DNA of 64,000 nt from JADMIH01 sp036399775 (GTDB lineage Bacteria > Chloroflexota > Chloroflexia > QHBQ01 > JADMIH01). Shown piece by piece: positions 15,115 through 22,514 of this stretch. Positions within the stretch are counted from its first letter, which is position 1. The number at the start of each line of letters is the position of its first letter. The DNA lies in NCBI GenBank assembly GCA_036399775.1, contig DASWMJ010000091.1, positions 1-64,000 of the forward strand, read 5' to 3'. The position numbers and the translations under genes are program-made. Under the pieces are notes generated by a model. The model saw only the letters and a list, made by a program, of their open reading frames with translations, was not told the DNA's origin and did no database searches.

Positions 15115-16065
15115 ATGAACACCACCCCCGTGCTCCAGACGGACTTCCCCCTGCCGCTTTATGGCAAGGGCAAAGTTCGCGATACCTACGACTTGGACGA
15201 CAAACTGCTGATCGTCTCGACCGACCGAATCTCGGCCTTCGACTCGGTGCTGCCTACGGGCATACCGCACAAAGGGCATGTGCTGACCGCCCTCTCCGCC
15301 TACTGGTTCAAGATGACGGCGGACATCATGCCCAACCACATGCTCAGCACCCAACCTGCCGATTTCCCCTTTGACTGGCGCTCGTGGCCCCAGGAGCAGA
15401 GGGAGCAGCTAATAGGCCGCTCGATGCTCGTCAAGAAGGCGCAGAGAGTAGACATCGAGTGCGTCGCGAGGGGCTACCTGGCAGGCTCAGGTTGGGTTGA
15501 GTACGGGAAGAGCGGCACCGTCGCGGGCATACCCCTCCCGCACGGCCTCTCCGAGAGCCAGCAGTTGCCGGAGCCGCTATTCACCCCGGCCACAAAGGCT
15601 GAGAGCGGGCACGACGAGAACATCACCTTCGCGCAGATGGTTGAAATAGTAGGCCAGGAGACCGCCGAGCAGCTACGCGATGCCACCCTACGCATCTACA
15701 ACGCAGTGGCCGAGCATGCCCGTAAGGATGGCATTATCGTAGCCGACACCAAGTTGGAGTTTGGCTTCCTGGACGGTCAACTGATCGTCATAGACGAGAT
15801 GGTAACGCCTGACTCGTCGCGCTTCTGGGAGGTCTCCAAGTACAGGCTCGACGCGAGCCAGGTGAGCCTCGACAAGCAGTACGTCCGCGACTGGCTCATC
15901 CAATCAGGCTGGGACCGCGAGCCGCCCGCCCCACCCCTGCCTGAAGATGTGGTCCAGAAGACCGCTGAGAAGTACCTGGAAGCCTACAAGCGCATCACCA
16001 GGCGCGACCTGCTCTACGAATTGCAAGCCATGAACAGAGACGCCAATGCAAAAGTGGCTGGCTAA
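15115..16065 (+). CDS. purC: Phosphoribosylaminoimidazole-succinocarboxamide synthase (SAICAR synthetase)
   Basis: Joins CAIR and aspartate using ATP in purine synthesis. Diagnostic stretches are GKGKVRDTYDLDDKLLIVSTDRISAFDSVLP near the N-terminus, ECVARGYLAGSGW, and IIVADTKLEFGF with DEMVTPDSSRFW. 316 residues, the longer form of the family. The ATG at 15115 is placed directly after the -10 element; a frame extending to 15061 would overlap the promoter. The last 20 nt overlap purS, so the two are translationally coupled. Confidence 0.97.
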   Translation: MNTTPVLQTDFPLPLYGKGKVRDTYDLDDKLLIVSTDRISAFDSVLPTGIPHKGHVLTALSAYWFKMTADIMPNHMLSTQPADFPFDWRSWPQEQREQLIGRSMLVKKAQRVDIECVARGYLAGSGWVEYGKSGTVAGIPLPHGLSESQQLPEPLFTPATKAESGHDENITFAQMVEIVGQETAEQLRDATLRIYNAVAEHARKDGIIVADTKLEFGFLDGQLIVIDEMVTPDSSRFWEVSKYRLDASQVSLDKQYVRDWLIQSGWDREPPAPPLPEDVVQKTAEKYLEAYKRITRRDLLYELQAMNRDANAKVAG

Positions 16066-16303
16066 CATCCACGTAACCCTCAAGCCTGTAGTGAACGACC
16101 CGCCCGGCCTCGCCATCCGGGACGCGCTCCACAACCTCGGCTTTGATGGGGTCATGACCGTGCGCTCAGGCAAATACATCCAGGTCTACCTCAACGCCAA
16201 CGGCGAGGAAGATGCCCGCGCCGCCACAGACTCCATGTGCCGCCGCCTCCTAGCCAACCCCGTGATAGAAGACTACACCTTCAACCTGGAAACGATTGAG
16301 TGA
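16046..16303 (+). CDS. purS: Phosphoribosylformylglycinamidine synthase subunit PurS
   Basis: 85 residues; small subunit of the PurSQL complex that converts FGAR to FGAM. Typical pattern KPVVNDPPGLAIRDALHNLGFDGVMTVRSGKYI. Starts inside the end of purC. purQ follows only after mrp; purL is not in the window. Confidence 0.93.
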   Translation: MQKWLANIHVTLKPVVNDPPGLAIRDALHNLGFDGVMTVRSGKYIQVYLNANGEEDARAATDSMCRRLLANPVIEDYTFNLETIE

Positions 16304-16304
16304 A

Positions 16305-16401
16305 TTTGGAATTTCGGATTGCGAATTTCGAATTTGAGTCTTGGGCCTAGAGTACACACTACCGGCGAATGTTTTCGAAATTCGCAATCCGAAATTCCAA
16401 A
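16305..16401. repeat. Inverted repeat, heptad-based (28-bp perfect arms)
   Basis: Arms 16305-16332 and 16374-16401 are exact complements over 28 bp with a 41-nt loop. The left arm reads as heptads (GGAATTT, CGGATTG, CGAATTT). It lies between purS and mrp, both on the plus strand. Confidence 0.85.
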
Positions 16402-16417
16402 TAAAGAAGGGTAAGAG

Positions 16418-17218
16418 ATGGCCCGGCGCATCGAGGGGGTATCGCGGATATTGGCTGTTGCCAGCGGCAAGGGGGGCGTTGGCAAGACGACCGTCACCGT
16501 CAACCTGGCGCTCGCTTTGGCCCAGGCGGGCGCTCGCGTGGGGCTATTCGACGCCGACATCTACGGCCCTAATGTCCCCTTGATGCTGGGCGTGTGGCGC
16601 ACCCAGGCGGCGCGGGGGCTGGCACCTATCGGGCGATCTGACAACACGCCTTATATCAAGCCGCTCGACCGCTACGGCCTCAAGGTGATGTCTATCGGCC
16701 TGCTGATAGGTGAGACCGAGACCGTCATGCCCGACCCGCGTTTCGTTGGCTTGCTCGTCACCCGCACCATGCAGGATGTCATCTGGGGCGACCTCGATTA
16801 CCTGCTGGTAGACCTCCCTCCGGGCACGGGGGAGCCGCAGCAGACGATAGTGAGCGCGGTGCAGGTGGATGGCGCGCTCGTCGTCACCACTCCGCAGGAC
16901 CTGTCGCTGCTGGACGCAAGCCGCTCGCTCGGCTTCTTTCGCAAGTCCGACGTACCTATAATCGGCGTGATCGAGAACATGAGCTACCTGACATGTCCGG
17001 GGTGCGGCGAGCGAATAGAGGTCTTCCACCGCAGCAACCGCGAATGGGGGGTGCAGGACCGGCAGCTTGAGGTGCTTGGCCGCATCCCTATGGACATAGC
17101 CATCAGCCGGGGCATAGACGCGGGCCACCCCCTCCTCCAGACCGACCCCGATGCCTCCGAGTCGCTCGTCTTCCGAGACGTAGCTGCGCGTGTCGCAAGC
17201 CACTTCGGTGGTAATTGA
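16418..17218 (+). CDS. mrp: Mrp/NBP35-family iron-sulfur carrier ATPase
   Basis: 266 residues. The P-loop GKGGVGKTTVTVNLA (about residues 17-31) with the deviant Walker A lysine, FDADIYGPNVPLML, DLPPGTGEPQQTI and the C-terminal CPGCGERI (CxxC for a bridging 4Fe-4S cluster) identify the Mrp/ApbC branch of MinD-like ATPases. The usual N-terminal DUF59 domain is missing, giving the short form. It carries iron-sulfur clusters to target proteins. Its position inside the purine cluster makes sense if a purine enzyme needs an Fe-S cluster (PurF often does), which is inference. Confidence 0.9.
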   Translation: MARRIEGVSRILAVASGKGGVGKTTVTVNLALALAQAGARVGLFDADIYGPNVPLMLGVWRTQAARGLAPIGRSDNTPYIKPLDRYGLKVMSIGLLIGETETVMPDPRFVGLLVTRTMQDVIWGDLDYLLVDLPPGTGEPQQTIVSAVQVDGALVVTTPQDLSLLDASRSLGFFRKSDVPIIGVIENMSYLTCPGCGERIEVFHRSNREWGVQDRQLEVLGRIPMDIAISRGIDAGHPLLQTDPDASESLVFRDVAARVASHFGGN

Positions 17219-17230
17219 CGCATTTAAGCA

Positions 17231-17289
17231 ATTCTTCCTATCTTTTCTAATTTGGTCCTGCCGACCAAATTAGAAAAGATAGGAAGAAT
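17231..17289. terminator. Perfect 27-bp hairpin between mrp and purQ
   Basis: Arms 17231-17257 and 17263-17289 are exact complements with a 5-nt loop (CTGCC). The stem is AT-rich with no separate T-tract. It could stop transcription or set the mRNA boundary and stability between the two genes. purQ starts 14 nt downstream. Confidence 0.75.
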
Positions 17290-17303
17290 AAAGAGGTTAT
17301 AAG

Positions 17304-18044
17304 ATGAGAGTAGGAGTAGTAGTCTTCCCAGGCTCAAACGGCGACCACGATGCCTTGTACGCGTTGGGTGAAGTGCTCGGCCAGCAGGCGGAGCTTGTGT
17401 GGCACACCGCGACCAATGTCAGCCGGTACGACCTTGTGCTTCTTCCCGGCGGCTTCTCTTATGGCGACTACCTGCGCGCGGGGGCGATAGCGCGTTTTAC
17501 CCCCGTGATAGAGGCTGTCAGGAGGCACGCGCAGGAAGGTGGGTGGGTGCTGGGCATCTGCAACGGCTTCCAGGTGCTCACCGAAGCGCATCTCCTTCCC
17601 GGCGCGCTGATGCGTAACAGCGAACTGGCGTTCTCCTGCCGGTGGGTCCACGTCCGCGTCGAGCCGTCGGGTTGCTCTCTACTTGAGGGTGTTCAGCCCG
17701 GAACGGTGTGGCGTCTACCCATCGCGCACGGCGAGGGCCGCTACTTCGCCAGCCCCCAAACGCTCGCAGAACTGGATGAGAGCGGCCAGATAGTGTTGCG
17801 CTACAGCACGCCGGACGGTTCGCTCGACGTACAAGCTAACCCCAATGGCTCTTCCGACGCTATCGCGGGCATCTGCAATCGTGAAGGCAACGTGCTCGGC
17901 CTCATGCCGCACCCTGAGCGCGCCGCCGAAGCCATACTTGGCGGCGAAGACGGCAGGCTCTTCCTGCAAGCCGTAATTGACGTCTGGCAGCGTCGCACTA
18001 CCCAGCTAAGCGCCAACCCAGCGGAGGGCGTTCTTGCGCGCTAG
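17304..18044 (+). CDS. purQ: Phosphoribosylformylglycinamidine synthase subunit PurQ (glutaminase)
   Basis: 246 residues; class I glutamine amidotransferase supplying ammonia to PurL. The nucleophile Cys is in GICNGFQVL (about residue 91) and the His/Glu pair in MPHPERAAE near the C-terminus. FPGSNGDHD and LPGGFSYGDYLRAGA are family hallmarks. GTTAT-AAG before the ATG gives a weak ribosome-binding site. The end overlaps the next gene by 11 nt. Confidence 0.96.
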   Translation: MRVGVVVFPGSNGDHDALYALGEVLGQQAELVWHTATNVSRYDLVLLPGGFSYGDYLRAGAIARFTPVIEAVRRHAQEGGWVLGICNGFQVLTEAHLLPGALMRNSELAFSCRWVHVRVEPSGCSLLEGVQPGTVWRLPIAHGEGRYFASPQTLAELDESGQIVLRYSTPDGSLDVQANPNGSSDAIAGICNREGNVLGLMPHPERAAEAILGGEDGRLFLQAVIDVWQRRTTQLSANPAEGVLAR

Positions 18045-19416
18045 CCCAGAGCCTACCGACGATCCTGTAGAGCTTGAGCGCAGGCTTCTTGCCCAGGGGC
18101 CAGGGGCCAGGGATCAGGGATCAGGCGCGCGGGAGCGGGGGCGGTGGACGCTGGTGGGCAAGATGGCGGTCGCTCTGACTGTGGGGCTTGTCGTCAGCTA
18201 TCTATTGATGTGGGCGGGGACGGTGCAGCAGTTCGGCGGCCCCGAAGGCTACGTCCGGCGCACCGATTTCATCTCAACCCTGACCGGTGGACTAATCATC
18301 CGCGAGGGGAACGGGCCGTTACTGTACGATCTGGAAACGCAGCGTACCGCCCAGAACCGCGTGCTCGCACCTTACAGCCAGCTTGACCCAGGCAAGGTGC
18401 TCCCCTACAACCACCTACCCTTCGAGGCGATGCTCGTCTCGCTCATGGTGGACCTACCTTATCCCCTTGTCTTCGCTCTGTGGACGCTAACCGCCGGGCT
18501 GGCTATCGGCCTCGCGCTCGGTATGATGGACGGCGCGCTACCCGTCACCCGCTCTACGGGTTGGGTAATGAGCCTGGCCGCATGCTCCTACCTCCCCCTG
18601 ATACGCTCTCTCATGCTGGGCCAGAATTCGCCCCTCGTGCTCATGGGTTTGTGCGCTACTTACGTCGCTATAAGATGGGAGCAGCCTGGTTGGGCGGGGG
18701 CTTCCCTCCTGCTGGTCGCGCTAAAGCCGCAGGTGCTGCCTATCGTCCTGCTCTTGCTCATACTACAGCGCCAGTGGAAGCCCATTCTGATATTCGCTAT
18801 CCTGATGGCCGCGCTCTCTCTCATCTCCGCGCCGGTGCTGGGCTTGGAGTGGCCCCTGCAATATGTCAGGCTCCTCCTGGGTGTGGCGGGCTGGTCCGAC
18901 CCGGACGCTATCAACCCTGCCATCATGCACAACTGGCGCGGCTTCTCCACCAACCTGTTTGACGGCTGGCTGCCCGGTGCCGTCTCGCCGCTCTATATCC
19001 TGCTCTCTCTCGCCTCGGTTGGCCTGGTAGTGTGGGTATGGCTGCGCTCGCGCCATTGGCAGGACAACGAGTCTATGCAGCCCCAGAAACCCGCCACAGA
19101 CCTCATATGGGCGCTGGCGGGCATCACAGCCGTGCTCATCTCGCCCCACCTCAACCCCCACGACCTGACGCTGCTCATCTTCCCCGCATGGATAATCGGG
19201 TCGTATGCCTCGTCGGGCGTATGGAGCGCCGGCACGGCGCGCATGTGGTTCTTCATCCTGTGGGCAGGCTACGCCATCGGCCCGCTTATACTCGCGAACC
19301 CCCAGATCGCGGTCCTACCGGGCGTGCTCCTCATGGTTGTAGCCTCGGTCCTGCTGGCGCGGCAGATAATCCATCGGGCGGCCCACACCGCCGCCCGTCT
19401 AGCTCAACCTGTTTAA
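18034..19416 (+). CDS. GT87/DUF2029-type polyprenol-sugar glycosyltransferase
   Basis: 460 residues with about ten membrane helices. The pattern fits GT-C family 87 (DUF2029), integral membrane mannosyl/arabinosyl-type transferases that use polyprenyl-phosphate sugars: PYNHLPFEAMLVSLMVDLPY in the first external loop, LGQNSPLVLMGL, and ALKPQVLPIVLLLLILQRQWK. It starts at a TTG (18034) inside purQ. Residues about 21-32 (GPGARDQGSGAR) are encoded by a heptameric repeat array and are likely an insertion in the cytoplasmic N-terminus, so the native start could be further in. It likely works with the next two genes. Confidence 0.82.
   Translation: MRASPEPTDDPVELERRLLAQGPGARDQGSGARERGRWTLVGKMAVALTVGLVVSYLLMWAGTVQQFGGPEGYVRRTDFISTLTGGLIIREGNGPLLYDLETQRTAQNRVLAPYSQLDPGKVLPYNHLPFEAMLVSLMVDLPYPLVFALWTLTAGLAIGLALGMMDGALPVTRSTGWVMSLAACSYLPLIRSLMLGQNSPLVLMGLCATYVAIRWEQPGWAGASLLLVALKPQVLPIVLLLLILQRQWKPILIFAILMAALSLISAPVLGLEWPLQYVRLLLGVAGWSDPDAINPAIMHNWRGFSTNLFDGWLPGAVSPLYILLSLASVGLVVWVWLRSRHWQDNESMQPQKPATDLIWALAGITAVLISPHLNPHDLTLLIFPAWIIGSYASSGVWSAGTARMWFFILWAGYAIGPLILANPQIAVLPGVLLMVVASVLLARQIIHRAAHTAARLAQPV
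18094..18128. repeat. Heptad array inside coding sequence (word CAGGGGC)
   Basis: Five units of CAGGGGC, CAGGGAT or CAGGCGC run head to tail within the 5' part of the GT87 gene. The same word family recurs at 22043-22070 and, in reverse complement, at 29773-29800. Confidence 0.85.
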
Positions 19417-19422
19417 AAGAAG

Positions 19423-19477
19423 TTGTCTAAATGAGGAAAATTGGCGGCTTCGCCGCCAATTTTCCTCATTTAGACAA
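19423..19477. terminator. Perfect 26-bp hairpin with 3-nt loop
   Basis: Arms 19423-19448 and 19452-19477 are exact complements around TTC. The core is GC-rich (GGCGGC) with AAAATT flanks. It follows the GT87 gene stop by 7 nt and precedes the promoter at 19542, so termination is likely. Confidence 0.78.
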
Positions 19478-19541
19478 AAGAAAACTTCTCTTCGTTTGGT
19501 GCAGGGTCTCAAGGGCTTGCACCGGGTATCCCTTACCCGTA

Positions 19542-19550
19542 TGCTATAAT
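19542..19550 (+). promoter_or_regulatory. Extended -10 promoter of GT gene 19576
   Basis: TGCTATAAT at 19542-19550 with the same TATGCTATAAT context as purC, followed by CCCC; the ATG is 26 nt downstream. Confidence 0.6.
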
Positions 19551-19575
19551 ACCCCACGCACGTGAGAAAGAGACG

Positions 19576-21315
19576 ATGACCTCAATTGCCCCCCAGGAAA
19601 GCGCCCGGACGGATGCGGGCGGCGAGCAGTCCGGCCAGGTAGCGCGGGCTGCTATCACAACTCCACTCTTTGCCCAGGCCGTTGCGCCGGTGCGTAACTT
19701 GTGGGGTGCGCTCGCGGCGTTGGTGGCGCTGGGCGGGGTCTCAAACGTCGCTTATTACTTCGGCTTCGTGCGGCCCTATCTCCTCTCGGAATACTACGAC
19801 CGCCCCCTCCTCGACCTCGCTAAGATAAACGGGCATACCGCCGCCTCGGCCAACGAGTGGGCGCTCACCTGGATCGTGCTCTTTATCTGCTACTACCTGG
19901 CCTTCCGGTTATGCCCGCCCGCCGCCAACGTATCACGCGCCTTCAAGTGGGTGGGGCTGGCTATCATCTGCGGCTGGGCAGCCGTATTTAGCATCAGCAT
20001 GATCTTCATGTACCCGGTGGGTGCCGCCGATCTCTTCGACCAGATCTTCCGCGCCCGCCTGCTGACCGAGTACGGCCTTAACCCCTTTACCACCTTGCCC
20101 AGCAGCATAGCGGGCGACCCCTTCCAGCCTTTCGTCGCCTGGCGGGGGGAGGCTTCGCCCTATGGCCCGGTGTGGGAGACCCTTGCCGGGTTCGCGAACT
20201 GGCTGGGGGGCGACAGCCTGTGGAACAACCTCGTGCTCTTCAAGCTGCTCGTGGTTGTGGCTTACGGCGTAAGCGTAGCCCTCACCTACGGCATACTGCG
20301 CGCCTCCAGGCCGGATTGGGCATTGAGGGGCACGCTCTTCTTCGCATGGAACCCCCTGGTGATATTCGAGGTGGCGGGCAACGGGCACAACGACGCTATA
20401 GTAGTAACATTCCTGCTCGCCGCCGTCTACATGTTCGTGCTTGCGAAGAGGTGGGCCATCATCCCCGCGCTCATGGCGGGCGCGCTGACCAAGTTCGTGC
20501 CCGTGCTGCTCGTGCCCGTAGCCGCAGCCGCTATCTGGCGCGACAGGGCGCGAGTGGGCAGGCACTCTTCGGCTGCAGTGCATGAGGGAGGGCCGCCGCG
20601 ATACCACGTCAGCCTATCTAGCTTCGAAGCGTTCTATAACCTGGCGATAGGGGGAGTGCTGGGGCTGGGCCTGGCCGTCGTGCTCTACGCGCCATTCTGG
20701 ACCGGCTTCCAGAGCATAGGCGCGCTGGGGAGGCAGAGCCTTTTCACGGCCTCGCTGCCGAAGGTGGCATTGGACGTGCTTATTAACGACCTGGGCATGC
20801 AGTCCAGGACCGAGCAAGCCCTGGCGGAGTCTATGGTACGTACAGCCGCCCTGGCCCTGGTGGCTATCGTGACGCTGGGACTTGCTATATGGGTCTTTCT
20901 GCACCGTAACGCCAATACCGTGAGGGCGCGGCAGGCGTTGGTCGGGCGCACGCTGGCCGCCTTCTACGAGATAATCTTCGTCTACCTGGCCTTCGCCGCG
21001 CTGTGGTTCCAGCCCTGGTACCTGCTCTGGCTGGTGGCGCTAACGGCCCCGGTGGCACGCCTTGTAAACGTCCACCGCACTCTGCTTTTCTGCATAGGCG
21101 GGGTAGCCAACTACTTCGTGTGGGACTACATATGGTTGTGGAACCGCACGGGCTTCCGGGAGATACAGATTACGTCAGCTTTGGTGGTATACACCCTGCC
21201 GCTCTTCTATACTGCCTATACGTGGCTCCGATCCCGTATGCCCACAGCAGAAGACGATCTGGAATCAGGAGGTTACATGCCTGCGCCGCACCGTAGGTCG
21301 GAATCCTTTAGTTGA
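19576..21315 (+). CDS. Polytopic mannosyltransferase-like glycosyltransferase (GT87/MptB-like)
   Basis: 579 residues with 10-12 membrane segments. The stretch FFAWNPLVIFEVAGNGHNDAI (about residues 255-275), followed by AGALTKFVPVLLVPVAAA, is characteristic of polyprenol-phosphate-mannose-dependent mannosyltransferases of the MptA/MptB and GT87 groups. The acidic loop YPVGAADLFDQIFRARL carries the likely catalytic Asp. It would act on the outer face of the membrane. Followed closely by a polyprenol-phosphate sugar synthase-like gene (21332), which could supply its donor. Confidence 0.82.
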   Translation: MTSIAPQESARTDAGGEQSGQVARAAITTPLFAQAVAPVRNLWGALAALVALGGVSNVAYYFGFVRPYLLSEYYDRPLLDLAKINGHTAASANEWALTWIVLFICYYLAFRLCPPAANVSRAFKWVGLAIICGWAAVFSISMIFMYPVGAADLFDQIFRARLLTEYGLNPFTTLPSSIAGDPFQPFVAWRGEASPYGPVWETLAGFANWLGGDSLWNNLVLFKLLVVVAYGVSVALTYGILRASRPDWALRGTLFFAWNPLVIFEVAGNGHNDAIVVTFLLAAVYMFVLAKRWAIIPALMAGALTKFVPVLLVPVAAAAIWRDRARVGRHSSAAVHEGGPPRYHVSLSSFEAFYNLAIGGVLGLGLAVVLYAPFWTGFQSIGALGRQSLFTASLPKVALDVLINDLGMQSRTEQALAESMVRTAALALVAIVTLGLAIWVFLHRNANTVRARQALVGRTLAAFYEIIFVYLAFAALWFQPWYLLWLVALTAPVARLVNVHRTLLFCIGGVANYFVWDYIWLWNRTGFREIQITSALVVYTLPLFYTAYTWLRSRMPTAEDDLESGGYMPAPHRRSESFS

Positions 21316-21331
21316 ATAGATAGGGGTAGCT

Positions 21332-22090
21332 CTGAACGCGCTCATCATACTTCCCACGTACAACGAGATAGAAAACCTGCAAGCCCTGGTGGAGGAGATA
21401 CTTGCCAGGGGGCCGTACCACATCCTCGTGGTGGACGACAATTCGCCCGACGGCACGGGCAGACTGGCCGACAAACTGGCCTCGGAGCATGATGGCAGGG
21501 TGTTCGCGCTGCACCGTCGCGCCAAAGAGGGCCTGGGCAAAGCATATGCGGCGGGCTTCAAGTGGGGCCTGGCGCGCGACTACGACGTGCTGTTCGAGAT
21601 GGATGCCGATTTCTCGCATAACCCTTCCCACCTGTCGCAGTTTATGCGCGAGATAGAGAAGGGCGCGGACGTAGTACTCGGCTCGCGCAACATCAAGGGT
21701 GGCGGCACCCGCAACTGGTCGCTCTTGCGGCAGGTGATAAGCAAGGGCGGCTCGCTCTACGCACGCCTGGTGCTCCTCTCTCCCTACCGCGATCTGACGA
21801 GTGGGTACAAAGCCTTCCGCCGCCGCGTGCTCGAATCGCTCGACATTGACAATATCGCGTCGAACGGCTATTCCTTCCAGATAGAGGTCACGTACCGCGC
21901 CCACCAGATGGGCTTCAAGATACGCGAGACGCCCATCATCTTCCACGACCGCAAGCTAGGCACCAGCAAGATGAGCAGCAAGATCGTGCTGGAGGCCATG
22001 CTGGTGGTATGGCGCATTCGCCTCAGCAGACCAGCGAGACGCGAGGGGTCAGGGGTCAGAGGTCAGGGGATAACGCAGCGCGAACCTTAG
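21332..22090 (+). CDS. Dolichol-phosphate-mannose-synthase-like GT2 (non-ATG start)
   Basis: GT-A fold enzyme that charges polyprenyl phosphate with a sugar from a nucleotide donor. The N-terminal family motif (ALIILPTYNEIENL) is encoded upstream of the first GTG in frame (21389), so the true start must be earlier. After an in-frame TAG at 21317-21319 the only near-cognate codon is CTG at 21332, with AGGGG at 21322-21326 at good spacing. DDNSPDGT, the DxD-like EMDADFSH and the donor loop GSRNIKGGG are intact; no C-terminal membrane segments, so it is the short DPM1-like form. About 252 residues; the last about 15 come from a heptad array and are Gly/Arg-rich filler. Likely donor synthase for the two upstream transferases. 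Confidence 0.88.
   Translation: MNALIILPTYNEIENLQALVEEILARGPYHILVVDDNSPDGTGRLADKLASEHDGRVFALHRRAKEGLGKAYAAGFKWGLARDYDVLFEMDADFSHNPSHLSQFMREIEKGADVVLGSRNIKGGGTRNWSLLRQVISKGGSLYARLVLLSPYRDLTSGYKAFRRRVLESLDIDNIASNGYSFQIEVTYRAHQMGFKIRETPIIFHDRKLGTSKMSSKIVLEAMLVVWRIRLSRPARREGSGVRGQGITQREP
22043..22070. repeat. Heptad array at the 3' end of the GT2 gene
   Basis: Four units (GAGGGGT, CAGGGGT, CAGAGGT, CAGGGGA) encode part of the C-terminal tail of the GT2 enzyme. Same word family as 18094-18128. Confidence 0.8.
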
Positions 22091-22512
22091 GGACCTACCA
22101 GTTCGGTGAGTAATTGCATAAGCCCCAACAGGAGCGCGATCACCCCGACTACCACCAGAATCCATACCGTCCACGTGGGAGTGAGGACCAGATAGGAGCG
22201 CGCCGGGTTCTGTGGGTCGTAATGCACCGGCACCGGATCGGGCACGCCGTCAACGAGCTTTTGTATCGTACTCTCTAAGCCGTAGGGCTTGCCGGTAGAG
22301 TAAAATTGGTCGCTGACGTAGTCCTTACCTTCGGCTGAGTACCTGTACTTCACACGCGGCCTGTAACGCTGGCCCACCCCCTCCACGCCCCGCTCAAGCA
22401 TTTCACCGTACACTGTCGGCCAGTTACGGACCCTACGCGCTTCACGCGCTAGGTAGTACGCGAACCAGAAGGCCATGATGCCTGCGAGTATATAGAGCAA
22501 GGCAAGTATCAT
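22087..22512 (-). CDS. DUF3592 two-helix membrane protein
   Basis: About 141 residues: a membrane helix at each end (ILALLYILAGIMAFWFAYYLA and WILVVVGVIALLLGLMQLL) with a beta-rich middle containing RPRVKYRYSAEGKDYVSDQF and VPVHYDPQNPARSYL, the DUF3592 signature. The function of the family is unknown. The ATG at 22512 lies 2 nt after the stop of the restriction-modification gene; a GTG at 22527 would overlap it. Either way it is coupled to that gene. Its 3' end overlaps the GT2 gene by 4 nt on the other strand. Confidence 0.8.
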   Translation of the reverse strand: MILALLYILAGIMAFWFAYYLAREARRVRNWPTVYGEMLERGVEGVGQRYRPRVKYRYSAEGKDYVSDQFYSTGKPYGLESTIQKLVDGVPDPVPVHYDPQNPARSYLVLTPTWTVWILVVVGVIALLLGLMQLLTELVGP

Positions 22513-22514
22513 GT

